Source: Branchiostoma floridae (lineage: Eukaryota; Chordata; Leptocardii; Amphioxiformes; Branchiostomatidae). Taken from it: DNA of 64,000 nucleotides. The notes below the pieces were generated by a model. The model was not told the origin of the DNA, ran no database searches, and was given only the letters and a program-made list of their open reading frames with translations. Location: positions 188,001 to 252,000 of the forward strand of contig NC_049983.1 in the NCBI RefSeq assembly GCF_000003815.2, written 5' to 3'. A program made the translations under genes and the position numbers. Shown piece by piece: positions 47,503 to 60,268 of this stretch; the first letter of the stretch is position 1; each line of letters opens with the position of its first letter.

Positions 47503-47825
47503 CAGGGCTCAAAATACTGTTTTCTGCATACCTTTACTGGTGCAGGTGGCATTGAAAATTACCTGCACCAGACAAATTTTACCTGCACCGCTCTGAATTT
47601 AGGAAGTATGGATCATACTGAAATTGTTCAGGAACTATTTTATACTAGTACTTAATTAGGTGGTAATGCAGTCAATGCAGCTAATAACAATCCATATGCA
47701 CCCACACCATAGATATTATGTAATATAACCCAGTACATGGACCAGTGCAGGTTAGGTGCAGGTAGACACCAGAAATACCTGCACAGCTCCAATTTTACCT
47801 GCACTAACCTGCATATGAAGCCCTA
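47503..47825. mobile_element. MITE of the CAGGGCTCAAAAT family with tgcaggtg words
   Basis: From cagggctcaaaatactgttt to gcatatgaagccct; internal ttacctgcaccagacaaatt and ttacctgcactaacctgca. It abuts a fragment of the AGCGTAGTGG family at 47825-47910. Confidence 0.65.
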
Positions 47826-48255
47826 AGGGTTCTAGCTAGTGCATTTTTAGCGTTATTGGCACTATACAATAATTTGTGACCACTATGCTAAAATGAGGAC
47901 CACTACACTAATTTTCAACATGCTGCTGGGCACATTGGCGGCCTCACTGTTTTATAAATCAAATTTCAGTTACCCTTGACCTTCTAATATTCAGAACACC
48001 AGGCAAAACTTACAAGTATGACTGAAAGACAACAAAACACATAAGATTTAAAATATGAGGTTTTTATCATTCTTCTATATTATCAAAATATATATTGAAT
48101 TTGTTGAGTGCTCTATCAAATTGCTTGGGCACAGCGACGACACCAACATACTAGTACAAAAATGATAGTATAAAAAGCTACGGATGATGCTATAGGGTAG
48201 ATGTAAACCCAAGGACCAATATCTGTACTGACTACTCTAGGCCATAAAGAAATGG

Positions 48256-48599
48256 CAGGGCCCGAAATACTTTTTTCAGCCATGTTAATGTCCAAGTGGC
48301 AACCTGAGTCAAAAGCTAGGTTGCGCCATCACTATTTCAGGTTGCCCCACTTTCAAATTGTTACTTTCTTCAAATCAGCTACTTATCCATTATCTTTTCT
48401 TCCAGTTATATGTAACTACGTAATATGTTTTATGTTATCAAAAAATAAATACAAACTTTATGCATGTAGGTGGGGAAAAAGCAGTGTTCCAACTGCGAAA
48501 TTTCAGGTTGCTCAGTGTGCAACCTGGGTTTAAAATTAAGTTGCGCAAAGCAAAATGTGGTTGCATTTGCAAGTGGGCAAGTGGGTATTTCGAGCCCTG
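48256..48599. mobile_element. MITE of the CAGGGCYCGAAAT family, 5-bp AATGG duplication
   Basis: 344 bp from cagggcccgaaatacttttt to gggtatttcgagccctg. Flanked by AATGG at 48251-48255 and 48600-48604, an exact 5-bp duplication. Internal words include aggttgcgccatc and aaattaagttgcgc. Confidence 0.88.
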
Positions 48600-49185
48600 A
48601 ATGGAATACATTGTACGTCAACAGGGCTATACTGTAGCTTACACAATCTACCACATCCAGATTAATAATATTGAGCTTTATATTTTCTGCAACTATATTC
48701 ATTTGAGTAAACTGTAGAATCTACTAAATACAAAAAGGTTTGATTTCTGAAAATAAAATGCATTGTAAGCATATCGGGATAGAAATAAATTCCAAATGAA
48801 TGTATAATGAGAATTATGAAAAATGAAAATATCCTGTGTTTCCAAAATCATCTCCATCAACACCATGTTTCATCATTAAAAATTCCATCATCTGAAGTCA
48901 GTAAATATATCGTAATAATCATAAATAATGCACTATAATTGCTTTCATAACTGTCACGTAAAGAAAAACGTGACAGACTTTGTTTTGGATCAAAAGTGAC
49001 ACTTTTATCACCTTGCAAAATTACTTCCCTCAGATGAAAATATAATGAACAAGACGATCGAGTTTTGTTTATTTGACACATACTGGGTATTATTTATGTG
49101 TATCAATTAAGATGTGATAAATTAAGTCATTGATTTTGTCGAGCAAATCGCAATTAATAATGATATAATATCATTTACGTCATAC

Positions 49186-50065
49186 CAGGGCGTATATAAC
49201 ATTCAGTACAGGTGTTCCGGACTGGGTGATATTTGGGGTTAGCACATGGGGTTATACATTATGTACTGTTATCACATGGGCTTCCATGCAATAATTCACA
49301 TCCCTTTTGCATCGCTGAGTGTGATACTGTCAAAAACTTGAATACCCAATTTGGATGTTTCAATCGATATTGCTAAACAGTTCCCAATCTTTATTCAAGA
49401 ATGCCAAATTTTCCAGTTTCTAGCACATTTCACGTTGAAACGTGTCGGTACGATGTAAATGAAATATAACACAGTATACCATCCAGAAATGTAATACCAG
49501 CCCTCCCGCGGTTGGGTCATTATCCTGCTTTTGGGCGATCCCATCCATAGCCGAGCTGTTACAGGGCTCGAAATTCGTTTGGGGGATTAGGTGCACTGGT
49601 GCACCCAACCTAAAAAATTGGGCAAACCAAAAAATATTTGAGTGCACCACTGAAAATAAAGTAGAATGTCAAAAAAACCTTATTACAAACCTTACTGTTA
49701 TACTCTACTGAGCTTGAATCTGAATTGGGTGTCGGCACAACACACACACAGCTTTGGAGCGTCCGCAATTTCATTGAACTCAAATTCCAACTTCAAATCC
49801 TTAATCCAGTACTATGACAGACACTCTATCATCTTTCTAACACATAGAGGTCAAGAATATGATGCATACTAGTATACTTTGATATCTTTACATAGTACAT
49901 AAACCTACCAATTGAAAATATTTGGGTGCACCGGTGCACCCACAGAAAAGAAAAAATTGGGTGCACTGCTCCAATTTAATGCGCCTGCATCCACTATTTT
50001 GAGCCCTGTGGTACGTTGGGTGATACGGAATACACCGTGTTATATTCTATATGACGTATACAGAT
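49186..50065. repeat. Dispersed repeat interrupted by a MITE
   Basis: Shares block order with 30325-30730 (gtgttccggactggg, acttgaatacccaatttgga, aacacagtatacc and tacaccgtgttatattctat). The MITE at 49562-50008 is inserted within it, so the MITE is younger. Confidence 0.65.
49562..50008. mobile_element. MITE of the CAGGGCTCGAAAT family
   Basis: 447 bp from cagggctcgaaattcgtttg to ccactattttgagccctg; flanks TGTTA and TGGTA agree at four of five bases. Contains the gtgcaccggtgcaccc words of the family. Confidence 0.85.
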
Positions 50066-50099
50066 CTCACATAGCCTCATAAACCCGTTTATAAAAATA

Positions 50100-53000
50100 T
50101 GACTGATACAAATTACAAAGTTATCAAAGCAGAACATTACTCACTCGGTATCCCTACATGAGGTAAATTGATATGGTAACCATTATAAATTATGTTATAA
50201 GTGATTCAAACATAACTGGATATACGAGCTAGTAGACATACTTTGAAGGTAGTATATCTCATGTGTATGCTAGTGTGTATTATCATATGCATTTATCTAA
50301 TAGTATGTTCAAATAGAACGATGATTCGTTTGTTTCAACTTTTGTTCATTGCATGAAAAGATCAAATCGGCCTGCAGGCCACTTTTCATTGAGGTCGTGA
50401 GGGAAGAGGTGACAAGGGTCAGACAAAATATGACAACTTGATTAAAAGTCATAATAAATCCACAAACATATATCCTTACAAGTGCAATCAATGGTACATT
50501 TTGTATAACTACAAAAAACACATAAAATAGCGAATTTCAAGCTGGCTTACTGTATAATTATGATGAATTTTGCAGCTAAAAGGGCCCCAAGAGTTTGCTA
50601 CTTTCCTTTAATAATATCTCAAGATTTAATACGTATGAAGTTTATACATCCAGGAAAAACATAACATTCTATAATAAATCATACAACTTGGTAAATTCTC
50701 TTAAGGGTCAGACGTTTTGGATAGCATCCACTATTTTTCGCAATCCAAAGACAAGTCTACAATATTTTTTGTACCTTAAAATGTATTCTTTATCAGTATT
50801 CTATCTAGTTTGCCCAGGACCCATCCCTCTGTCCAAGGATAGAAATTTGCTAGTTGCAAGGAAACAATTTTATGCCATGAGCTTGAAATTACATGTACAG
50901 ATTCAATGACAAAAATTCCAAAACAAAGAGTGGGAAGGAAAAAAATTCAAATTTGGAAACAGCCCTGGAAGATGACCCAAGCACAAATCTTTCCTTCCAC
51001 AATATATTACAATATCCATTTCAATTTCAACTTCTACAAAAAAAATCAACATCTGTATCATATTTCCATTCCATCTTTTCATTAGTCTGTGCTTGCAAAG
51101 AGAGCCCCGAAGACGACATAATTACACCCAAGGACAAGTCCACGGGAGAAATCAACGTCTTTATCCGTGACGATTGTAAAATTGCGGGTGCGCAGTAAAA
51201 ATGCCGTCTTCCCGATCGCCCCCGGAGATTGGCTGAGGAAGTTGGAGCATTGACGAGCGCGTACATCTCGGCCCGGTGAATATCTGCCGCATCATTTTTC
51301 CCTCCTTCACAAAGGCCGCGGCTCATTATCCGAGGCACATGGCGGGGTTTCCGCCACACGATTTACAGGTACACTCCGACATGACTCACTCAAACCCCCG
51401 CCCGTATTGGATTGGAATCAATTTCCTCTTGTAATCGGAAATCGGGCAAAAATGACGACGGGGGCCATCTAATCTTCCATCTTATATAAAAATGGTAATA
51501 AAATGCGTGGATCGTTATTTTTCCCCGGCGCTAATTTGATGCGAAGATGGAGCGTATGACAGAGGAATTACAATAGGGTGGATCTACGCGGGAGCATCGA
51601 TACCACAAAATCAATAAGAAACCCTTGTACCCATGCCTCTTGCACTGACGCTTGGGTAGCATATTGCCAGTGGCTTGGTGAGGAGGCAGACACAGTGTAC
51701 AAGAGGCACAGAGGGGGTTTTCTTGTTGGGGGCTGGTTCAGATCGTCCTAAAAATAGCAAGCACTATAGAGCGTGTGCCACGGTAGCCGAGTACATGGTA
51801 GCTCCTAGCGACAAATGGAATGGTACTTCAACAGTTTATTCATGCTATTCAAACATACTCAGTCTGGGAAGTCCATGACTTGTGTGCTATTACAGGAAAG
51901 ATAATTTATGACAAATATTGTGTTTTCATGAAATTTGAGCTGTTAGGTAAGGAACAAATGTTTGAATAAATATCAATTAAAATCAATACAGAAAATTTCA
52001 TCACTACTGGTACATCACATTTCTTCATAAAATTTGTGTTCTCTTTGGCTTTAAAAATGAAAACTGAAATGGAATAAAATGAAATATCTCATATTAAAAA
52101 TGACAATATAAGAATAACAATGCAAAACAAAATATTTAGATGACAATTCCTCATAGTCAATTGTGCAATGTTTCTTTTTGTTCTATTTTCTCCAACGATA
52201 GTATATATCATTTATAATACAAAATACTAATGAACCTTTCTTTGAAGTATACAGATTTTTTTAAGGAATTGCGATGAGTGATTAACATTTCTTCTCCCTG
52301 CCTCCCATAACACACTAACTAATGGCAGAAGGCTACACCTTAAGGGAGAAAGTTGTATCTCTGTGGTACTAGTTTTCACAGATTAGTAAGCTGGCGGCAC
52401 TTTTATCTTTAGACAATTCCATTTGGAATTCCTGCCAAAAGTACTGCTAAAAGTTGCTAGAGAGGCCTGGGGTAAAGAAACGTGTTGCTAATTCTTTGCC
52501 GATACAGACTTAAACATTAGGGTCTTGAGGGGGGAGGGGGGACAACACTTACTGCTAAATTCAGAAGAACTACGTATTACGCTAAAACGAATGGAGACAA
52601 TTACACAAATATTGGTTGTCTCAGTACAAATTACATGTGTAAGACGGAATTACTGGTATAGGACATCAAAATAGGCTGCCTACGCCTTACAGAAATTTAG
52701 GGTCAACATTTTCAATCCTAATTTTTCAGAATCTGAAAACTTTTACATAGATTAGTGACCTTCACATATTCAACTGCTGCTAAGGTATTTCCAATTACAT
52801 GTACTAAATATTGATTTGTTATGCCAGTTTATTCTAGTGACGCTGAAGAAGATTGATGGATGTCACTCGAAACGAAAATCTCAGAATTTCATCCAGTGAG
52901 TTGTGAGATTGACTAGCCCAAAACATGGGAAGGCACGATCTCTGAGCCCACATACAAAAGACGCAGATGAAATATATGGTAGGCAGCGCATGCACATCTA

Positions 53001-53290
53001 TCAGAGTCATGGTCAAGTTTGTGCCAAGTGCAGGGCTTATCATGCAGCATCACGACTGCGAATCCCTCTTATCTTATCATTTATCTCCGAGGCATGGAGG
53101 CATGACTAGAAATAAAGTCCTCAGCTATATAACCCTGATAGAGTCAGGTGTACATAGTAATAAGGTATGATATACTTTTCTCTGCCATGTGCAATACTGT
53201 ACTGCAAGGCTGCCAGAAGTACTAGTCTTACCTACATGTCATACAATTACAACAGAGACAAAAAACTGTATCTATCCATAGATACTAAAA
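50100..53290. other. Non-coding DNA with one GC-richer island
   Basis: No exon or repeat family recognised apart from the island at 51080-51600 and a Penelope-like motif near 52845. AT-rich elsewhere. Confidence 0.5.
51080..51600. promoter_or_regulatory. GC-richer unique island, candidate regulatory element
   Basis: In a strongly AT-rich setting this stretch is GC-richer and contains non-repetitive words such as gacgattgtaaaattgcggg, ggccgcggctcattatccga, and aatcggaaatcgggcaaaaa. A TATATAAAA at about 51484 and several TAATTT homeodomain-type cores are present. No ORF with channel homology. Conserved non-coding DNA is suspected from composition only. Confidence 0.3.
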
Positions 53291-53299
53291 TTCTTATTA

Positions 53300-54410
53300 T
53301 GTGTAACACAGTAGCAGCAGTGGGAGTTAATCTTTGTACATCAAATTTTGTATTTTCTCTGAGTACGCCTAGAAACAATATAGAAAATTGGCTAGAACAA
53401 AAGCCTCCCTAGCTAGGCCTTACTCAATTTACTGACTTTCTGTATCCTAGGCATTTAATTTTTGTGTGTCAATCTTCTCTGAGTGTGTCAAATTTTTCAT
53501 ATTCTCTGAGAGGCACATCTGGAGACAACTTTTATATAGCCATGCTGAATTCCCGTACCCCCTGTGGTGTGTTTAATACAGTAGCACCAGTGGGATTTAT
53601 TTAATTTTTGTGCATCAAATTTTGTATTTTCTCTCGGTGAATTTTGTATTTTCTCTTGGTGGGACTAAAAACAACATACAACTGGCCAGGCCAAAAAACC
53701 AAGGCTTCGGCAATTACTGAATTCCTGTAATCCCTGTGGTGTGTTTAATACAGTAGCACCAGTGAGTTTTATTTAATTTTTGCGCATCAAATTTTGTATT
53801 TTCTCTTTGTGGGTCTAAAAACAGCATATACTGTAGCATAAAACTGGCCAGGCCAAAAACCAAGGCTTGGCCCATTGCTGAATTCCTGTACCCGCCTGTG
53901 CTGTGTGTAATACAGTAGCAACAGCGGGAATTAATCTTTGTGCATTTACTAAATTTTGTATTTTCTTTTGGTGGGACTAAAAACAGCATACAACACAAGA
54001 TTGGCCTGGCCAAAAACCAAGCCTTGGGCAATTGCTCAATTCCTGTACCCCCCCCCCCCCCCCCCGTTTGGTGTGTATTATACAGAAGCACCAGTGAGAT
54101 TTATTTAATTTTTGTGCATCAAATTTTATATTTTCTCTTTGTGGGTCTAAAAACAGCATACAACATAAGATTGGCCAGGCCAAAAACCAAGGCTTGGCCC
54201 ATTGCTGAATTCCTGTACCCCCTGTGGTGTGTTTAATACAGTAGCACCAGCGGGATTAATTTAATTTTTGTGCATCAAATTTTGTATTTTCTCTTTGTGG
54301 GTCTAAAAACAGCATACAACATAAGATTGGCCAGGCCAAAAACCAAGGCTTGGCCCATTGCTGAATTCCTGTACCCCCCTGTGGTGTGTGTAATACAGTA
54401 GTAGCTAGCC
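53300..54410. repeat. Satellite-like tandem array, about six units of 160-168 bp
   Basis: Units read gaattcctgtaccccctgtg, then gtgtttaatacagtagcacc, tttttgtgcatcaaattttg, aaacagcatacaacataaga and ttggccaggccaaaaacc. Start points lie near 53550, 53719, 53880, 54039, 54206 and 54364, with diverged copies before. A C-run (54049-54065) has expanded in one unit. Confidence 0.92.
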
Positions 54411-54669
54411 TGTCAGGAGTAATTCTAGCCACCCTCTAGGACTTGGCTAGGGGCAGACAGAAACCAGTTGCCCAAACCCTACCAGCAGGAGGCCATGTGC
54501 TGTAGAAACCTCTCTGGGTATCTTTTCACAAACTGGGAGGTTGAACTACAGTCAAAACAGCACAAGAAGACCACTGGGTAGGGACAGATAAAATCTAGTC
54601 TATGTGGACAGGTGGTCACTGTAGACAGGGTTCTTAATGCTTGTGTCAATGGGAAGAATTATCTAAGGT

Positions 54670-55032
54670 AGGCAACACCAATTTTATTTTTTGTTTTTCA
54701 GATTTTCCAACCCTATTTTTCAGACTAAAAAAAAGTTTTCAAATTGATGGCCACACAAAATTTCACTGCCTCTCCTTTCTCAAATTAACTATGGGCCTCA
54801 AATTCCAGTAGCTGTATGTGCCTCATATTTTGGATGTACGTTTATCATTTTTCTTCAAAATTTGGACTTTGCTACCATGGACCTCCTAATAATGTTGAAA
54901 GTTTAGGCCTTTATGTACAATACCCTCCTACCCCCAAATTTTTAAAAGGCTCATTTAAATCTTTTTTCGACCGACTGACCCAATTTTTTTCTTGAAAATT
55001 TTGAGAAACAACAAATAAAATTGGAGTGGCCT
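54670..55032. mobile_element. Short element with AGGC(A/C)ACACCAATTTTATTT ends
   Basis: Ends aggcaacaccaattttattt and, inverted, aggccactccaattttattt; interior ttcagattttccaaccctat at left and cgaccgactgacccaatttt at right. Deletion derivative of the 43945-45627 type. Confidence 0.75.
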
Positions 55033-55151
55033 TACCACAAAAAAGTGGTTATCCGTTGGCTAGACAGTCCTTAGGTAAAGGTGGTCACTTGTACCAGTCA
55101 TGTAACTTTTTAGGAACCTGTCTGTTTCTGTCCTGTACAACACATAGACAG

Positions 55152-55577
55152 TAGGGCTGGGTACCGGTACAGAAAATTCGGGTCCAGGTCCGGTTCAGGT
55201 CCAAAGGATCAAGTCCAGGTCCGGACCTGATTCAGTATGACTCATACCAATGGTCCATTTCACTACAAAGAAATCTGTTTGGTGGAGTATTAGACTTACA
55301 CTGGCGTTTTAAAATCCTACAACGCTAACTGCACCAGGCCTGTACGATTGGCTTTAAAACTTGGTAGAAATTACTATAAACTCTTCTCTACTTTACTCTT
55401 GTTATTTTGTTCCACCTGCAAGCGCCAAAACGCGTAAATGCCTTATGAAATAATCTGTTAATTTTCTAGTCGGTCCAACATCCGGTCCACCTAATTTTTT
55501 CAGGTCCGGTTTTTCTGGACCGGTCCAATAGGAAAAACCAGTTTTGTACCGGTACGCTGTACCGATACCCAGCCCTA
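55152..55577. mobile_element. hAT MITE with perfect 8-bp target-site duplication
   Basis: 426 bp, ends tagggctgggtaccggtac and, at right, the complement of tagggctgggtatcggtac. Flanked by ATAGACAG at 55144-55151 and 55578-55585. Interior aggtccggacctgattcag shared with 31833-32303; a fragment of the family also lies at about 55990-56040. Confidence 0.93.
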
Positions 55578-56553
55578 ATAGACAGGCTTTTTTGATTTTC
55601 CATAATTTGTAGGATTCATTGAAAGGTGTCAACCACCAACAACTGGGGTACTTACTTACTTAGGGTGATATCAATAAGATGTTTGTCAAGAGGCTATCTT
55701 TATATTCAGCTTTCATCTATGATTGATATCAAAATAATGGCATAATTCATCTTGAGCAAAAATGCAAAGGTCAATAAATTACGGGCGTTGTTGATAAATG
55801 GCCTGGGTAACCTAATCCTTAAGTCTAAAGTAAACAGATATTTCAGTGATGTCTCATATAAACCATACATGTAATTTCCTATATAAAGCTGACTATCCAA
55901 CCCTTATAACTTTAATACTTAGTTACAATGACTTTAAAATTGTTGGTTAATGGTGGCGATTGGTACATCATACCAATACAAAACCACTTTTTCTTCTTGG
56001 ACCTGAAAAAAAATCAGTGGACCGGATTTTCAACCGGTTTATAGTGATTTCTATACCAAGTTTCTACCGTAACAGTCAAACGTACAGAGGCAGTTAGCCA
56101 CACCTGAATTTTCTGTAAAAAGACCAACCCTTATTGTTGGTTGTTAGGGTTTTTATTTGACCTAGTATCTAGATGTAAATTTCACATATTTTCAACAGTT
56201 ACAATGTATTTAAGAGTACTATTCCTTTTTCCAAACCCAACAGTATTACGTAAGAAAAAAAAAGGAAAATTGCCTTTAAAACTAATTATGGAATTTGAAC
56301 TGAGGAAAGGAATTGTAAAATCTGGCTGATCAAAATAGTAAAATACAAATGTATGACCGAAACATTAAAACAAATACTGAAAACTACATGTAGGAATAGT
56401 ATGTTGACTATGGAGGTTTTTATAATTAATTCATTCGGAATATTTGGAGTTTTTGAGCTTAAATACTGTATTATTCAATACAAGCCGTGGACATCAAAGT
56501 GTACGTAATTTTTCACTGTTTAAACGTGTGAACAGTAAAAGAATAACAACAAA

Positions 56554-56949
56554 CTAAAAATGACCTTTTGGTGTTGTTAGATGGCATCCCAAACTGACTT
56601 TTACACCTGTACTTCTGACATTTCCAAACTCGCTCGCCTTGACTTTGTGATTGGAAAATCTGTCGAGCAGGTTTGATATTTGCACGGCACACCAGTTTCG
56701 GTTACATACTCTACAAGCAGGGTTGTTGCCAGCACCCGAAATGACGGAATTTTGTAGCTGGAGACAGAAAAACATTTTGCCCATTCCATCTTCTGTGACA
56801 GACAAAAATTGACCTGTAAAGATAAAATAAAACTGACTGCCTTGTGTGATTTTCCACCAAAACAGAATTGCCATTGAACAGCTTAGTCTACCAGCAAAAT
56901 TTACACCTCCAAATGCAGGAAAAAGCATTTCGGGGGGTCTAGGTTTCAA
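56554..56949 (-). pseudogene. Unrecognised ORF, possibly a hAT/TTF-type transposase fragment
   Basis: 131 open codons on the minus strand. After an internal splice-acceptor-like site (ttttatctttacag, near 56815) the frame has a DG-GKMFFC block, later NNPACRVC, and SNLLDRFSNHKVKASE. The C--C and D-F-NH spacing loosely recalls the BED/TTF zinc fingers found at the start of hAT transposases. The adjacent plus-strand phrase aaaattttccagggagcatg resembles a phrase in the hAT element at 60866. No certain function. Confidence 0.25.
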
Positions 56950-57099
56950 AATTTTCCAGGGAGCATGTTCCCAGACAAGGTTTTTAGAGTTATTTTATAA
57001 GAAAGGAAAGAAACATTTTCTACCATATCCAACTTTTCTACCATCCTGCATGTAAAATTGGAAGCATCAGTTTCACATTAAGATAGCAGAAATTATGTT

Positions 57100-59400
57100 T
57101 CAATTTTGTACAGCACTATCCAAGTACTGAATTTTTTCTAACAAATCTTATTTCAATTTTGATACAGCTGTTATTCAGTTAGTGAGTATTATTCAGCTGC
57201 TGTCATTTTCCTTACAAACTCTGTGGTCAAACAAGTTTTGTAACACATCTATCACAATATAACGAGGTTACAAGAGTTCACATCTCCGCGGGAAAAAGAC
57301 GCCAGTCACAAGTTCAGAACGTTGTAATCAGCACCGCGTATTACGCACGGCGGTGAGTCACCAAACAACCTTCCGCCACTCCCCGGTGAGTTGGTACGAT
57401 CTAACGAGGCGGCCTACTTAATCAGTATCCCAGCGATCAATGCTGTCTTAGGCAACCTGAAGCTGTATGTAATCACCCATTGTCCACATAAGGGTACAGG
57501 CCTTATATACATTTGTAGGCATAGGGGGAAAAAATTGTGTTTCCTGTTTCAGTCCGAAAAAATTAGGGTCGGTAGGTAGGGATTGCCTTTTTTTTCCTTG
57601 TAATTTTTATTAGGCTGGCCAAAACTCTAGTGATACATGTTACCATACAGTTGAACAAAGCAAACTGAAATACAAGAGGACACTTAGAGGTCTTTTACTG
57701 TCAAACTTTATTTTTGTGCATGATAGATACATTTATCCTTTATTAGATAGGACTAGCAGTGTAGTGCTTCGATATGAAGCAGTGCTTCAATAGGAAGCAG
57801 GCTTAATAAAAATTCTAACTAGAAGCTATAAGAGTCCACTGCCCTCCCAAAAAAGTCTACGGTTGGGAGGTTTCTCTAGGGTAGGTAGGGAAACAGGAAA
57901 CACAACATTTTTTTTCCTAGGCCTTACAGCTGACAACATTGTCAGGGAATGACTGGTCCATACACGAATACCAAGTGAGGGAGGGTTCTAGGAAGTGCAG
58001 GGGATGGTTCGAAATATCTCATTCTGAAGTCAGAGATTGATAACGTTTAAAAAGTCCTTCCAACACTAAATGGTGCAGCCCCGGTAGTTACCATTTTTGT
58101 TACTTTAATTTAGCCCTGGGCCACACAGCTTTTTTATTCATAGCAGGGGGGTAGTGCACTGGCAGTGGTATGTGTGTATATGCAAGACATATATGAGGTC
58201 CTTAGATTAAATACAAATTGATATACTCCTTAAGGAAAATTTCATCATAATGATGTTGCAAAATTCAGTTCATAAGTTATAATAACATAGCTGCGCTCTG
58301 CTTTATCATTGATGAATAAGCAATATGAGAGTTATCAAAATGAAGAATTATCATTGATTGAAATGAATAATATAAATGGGGGTGTAAAACATTTTTCCGC
58401 CATCTCAGGAAAAAATATCAACAAAAATGTCCCCGCAGTTTCAGTCTTATATGCATCAATAACTAGCTGCATTGTGTACTGTATTTTGATCTCTGTACAT
58501 TTCATAGTTCCTCCGACAGATATCAGTATCGTGAGCACGGCCTAGTATAGGTCATGTAAGGGCAGTTTTGGAAAGATCATACCTACTGAGACCAACTCGA
58601 CAAATTTATGAGGCAATAATTCACTGTAAGTTTATCTTTTGCTAGACTGAGTACCATCTGGGTAGTAGTTCCCTCGTATGTTCGCTTCTACTACTCCTCT
58701 GGGGAACTGTACATTCAAATATTTTGGTGGTATGTCCGTTAATGATAAAATTAAAGAAAAGGTTCTAGAACGCTCGTTTAAACAGGCGTTCCAACACCTT
58801 TTTGAATACAGCGATCAGTTAACCATTTTAAATTTCTTGGGTAGCAGATTGAAGCAAACTACTAACTGGATGAGCCCAATCAGTGCGCTCATCTCATTAA
58901 ATATATTTCAGGCATTAGAGATGTCCAAGTTACCAGACGGACTAGCAGAGGAAGTGACTGTATAAAGTGTATAATAAACGTCAGAGCGAACCACTATCCA
59001 AGTGGTATGCAGGCTAATCTTTTGCCACATCTGGGTGCATGCTCAAAAATATGCGGAACGGAAACACAGATAACAATTCGTTATACAAATGTACATCAAC
59101 GTATCATTTTTGCATTATCGGTTTGAATGAAACATAATGCATGGTAGGAGAATGCCTATCATATTCATCTAAATGTATGACCCTGATCATATTGTGGTAT
59201 ACAAGAGTTAATTACAGCCGAAAGCAAATCATTTACTGTATATGATATGCAAGTTGGAAGCTCTGAATGTTTTTTATTTATTCGGGTTTAAGAAAAGTCT
59301 GAGTGTCTGTTTTTTTATTTTCTCTTGCTGGAAAAATCATTTCATGACATATCTAACATTAGTTATTTTTAGTTATGGACAAAAGGAAGGAAGGTTTTCT
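57100..59400. other. Non-coding DNA
   Basis: Contains a small GC-richer patch (57270-57420), repeat fragments at 57530-57920, and otherwise AT-rich sequence. No exon recognised. The half MITE with gtgcacctaatcc and cgagccctg lies at 59421-59478. Confidence 0.45.
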
Positions 59401-59545
59401 GACATTATACTTTAATTTATGTGGTGCACCTAAATTTGTTTTGGTGCACCTAATCCAAAAAACGAATTTCGAGCCCTGACTAGGTAAAAAAAATTGCTAC
59501 AATGCCAGGCAATCTCCCGCTAGTCACTCTTCAATTGTCTTGTTT

Positions 59546-60000
59546 AGGCCACACCAATTTAATTTCTTGGTTCACGGATTTTTTCATAAAAAATATGGAG
59601 CGAAAGGGCGAATTAAAAATAAAAATTGTAAAATGGTTGGGGTAAAGGTAAGGGCTAATCCAAAACATAGAGAATAAAAAGTTTTCAGCTTGAAAAAAGT
59701 ACAAAAACACTATTACTGTACAGTAACAGCACCAGTCCTGTTTGTTGAAAATTACAAAAGTAGTGTCAATTTTTATGTTTGTCCCATTCTTCATGAATGA
59801 AAAATATAACTGCAATAATAATACCCACATTTTAAGGAGCTTATAAATAATATAAAGGCCAATTTGCTACACCAGAAAGTTGGTAAATGGTTTCATTAAT
59901 GGTGAAAATTTGCTGAGAGGTAATTGTTATTTTTATTTTTTTTTTCCAAAAAATAGGAGCGAGCGAATCCGTGAACCAAGAAATTAAATTGGTGTGGCCT
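59546..60000. mobile_element. MITE with AGGCCACACCAATTTAATTT ends, copy 2
   Basis: 455 bp, near-identical ends to 5646-6004; the same gagcgagcgaatccgtgaac block is found at the right. An extra roughly 90-bp internal segment (59735-59825) is absent from copy 1. Confidence 0.85.
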
Positions 60001-60235
60001 TATATACTATTATATAAGATGATTTTACGACCAAATCATGACAAGCGCTGTTTTAGTTTTATGTGATTTACTTCCCATAGCAATATGTGAAAAAAATTAC
60101 TCCAATGCCCGGCAATCTCCCGCTCTCTAATCTACCGTTTTTGGCGACCGGTTGCGTGACCTTCAGCACTCTACGCCCGTGTTCTGTAATATTCATGATT
60201 TCCGCCGCCTCCCGCTTTCACCGGGGCAAGTCCGT

Positions 60236-60268
60236 GTTGCCTAGCAACGGCGCTGCTTTGCTACGTCA
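60236..60268. promoter_or_regulatory. X-box (RFX-type) next to a CRE-like site
   Basis: GTTGCCTAGCAAC at 60236-60248 is an almost symmetrical X-box of the type bound by RFX factors, and TACGTCA at 60262-60268 is a CREB/ATF-type half site 13 bp away. The surrounding 60100-60300 is GC-richer than the flanks. No gene start was recognised nearby. Confidence 0.45.

Noticed and set aside
53714-54236. Long ORFs on both strands
   Set aside because: They read through the 160-168 bp satellite units and a poly-C run.
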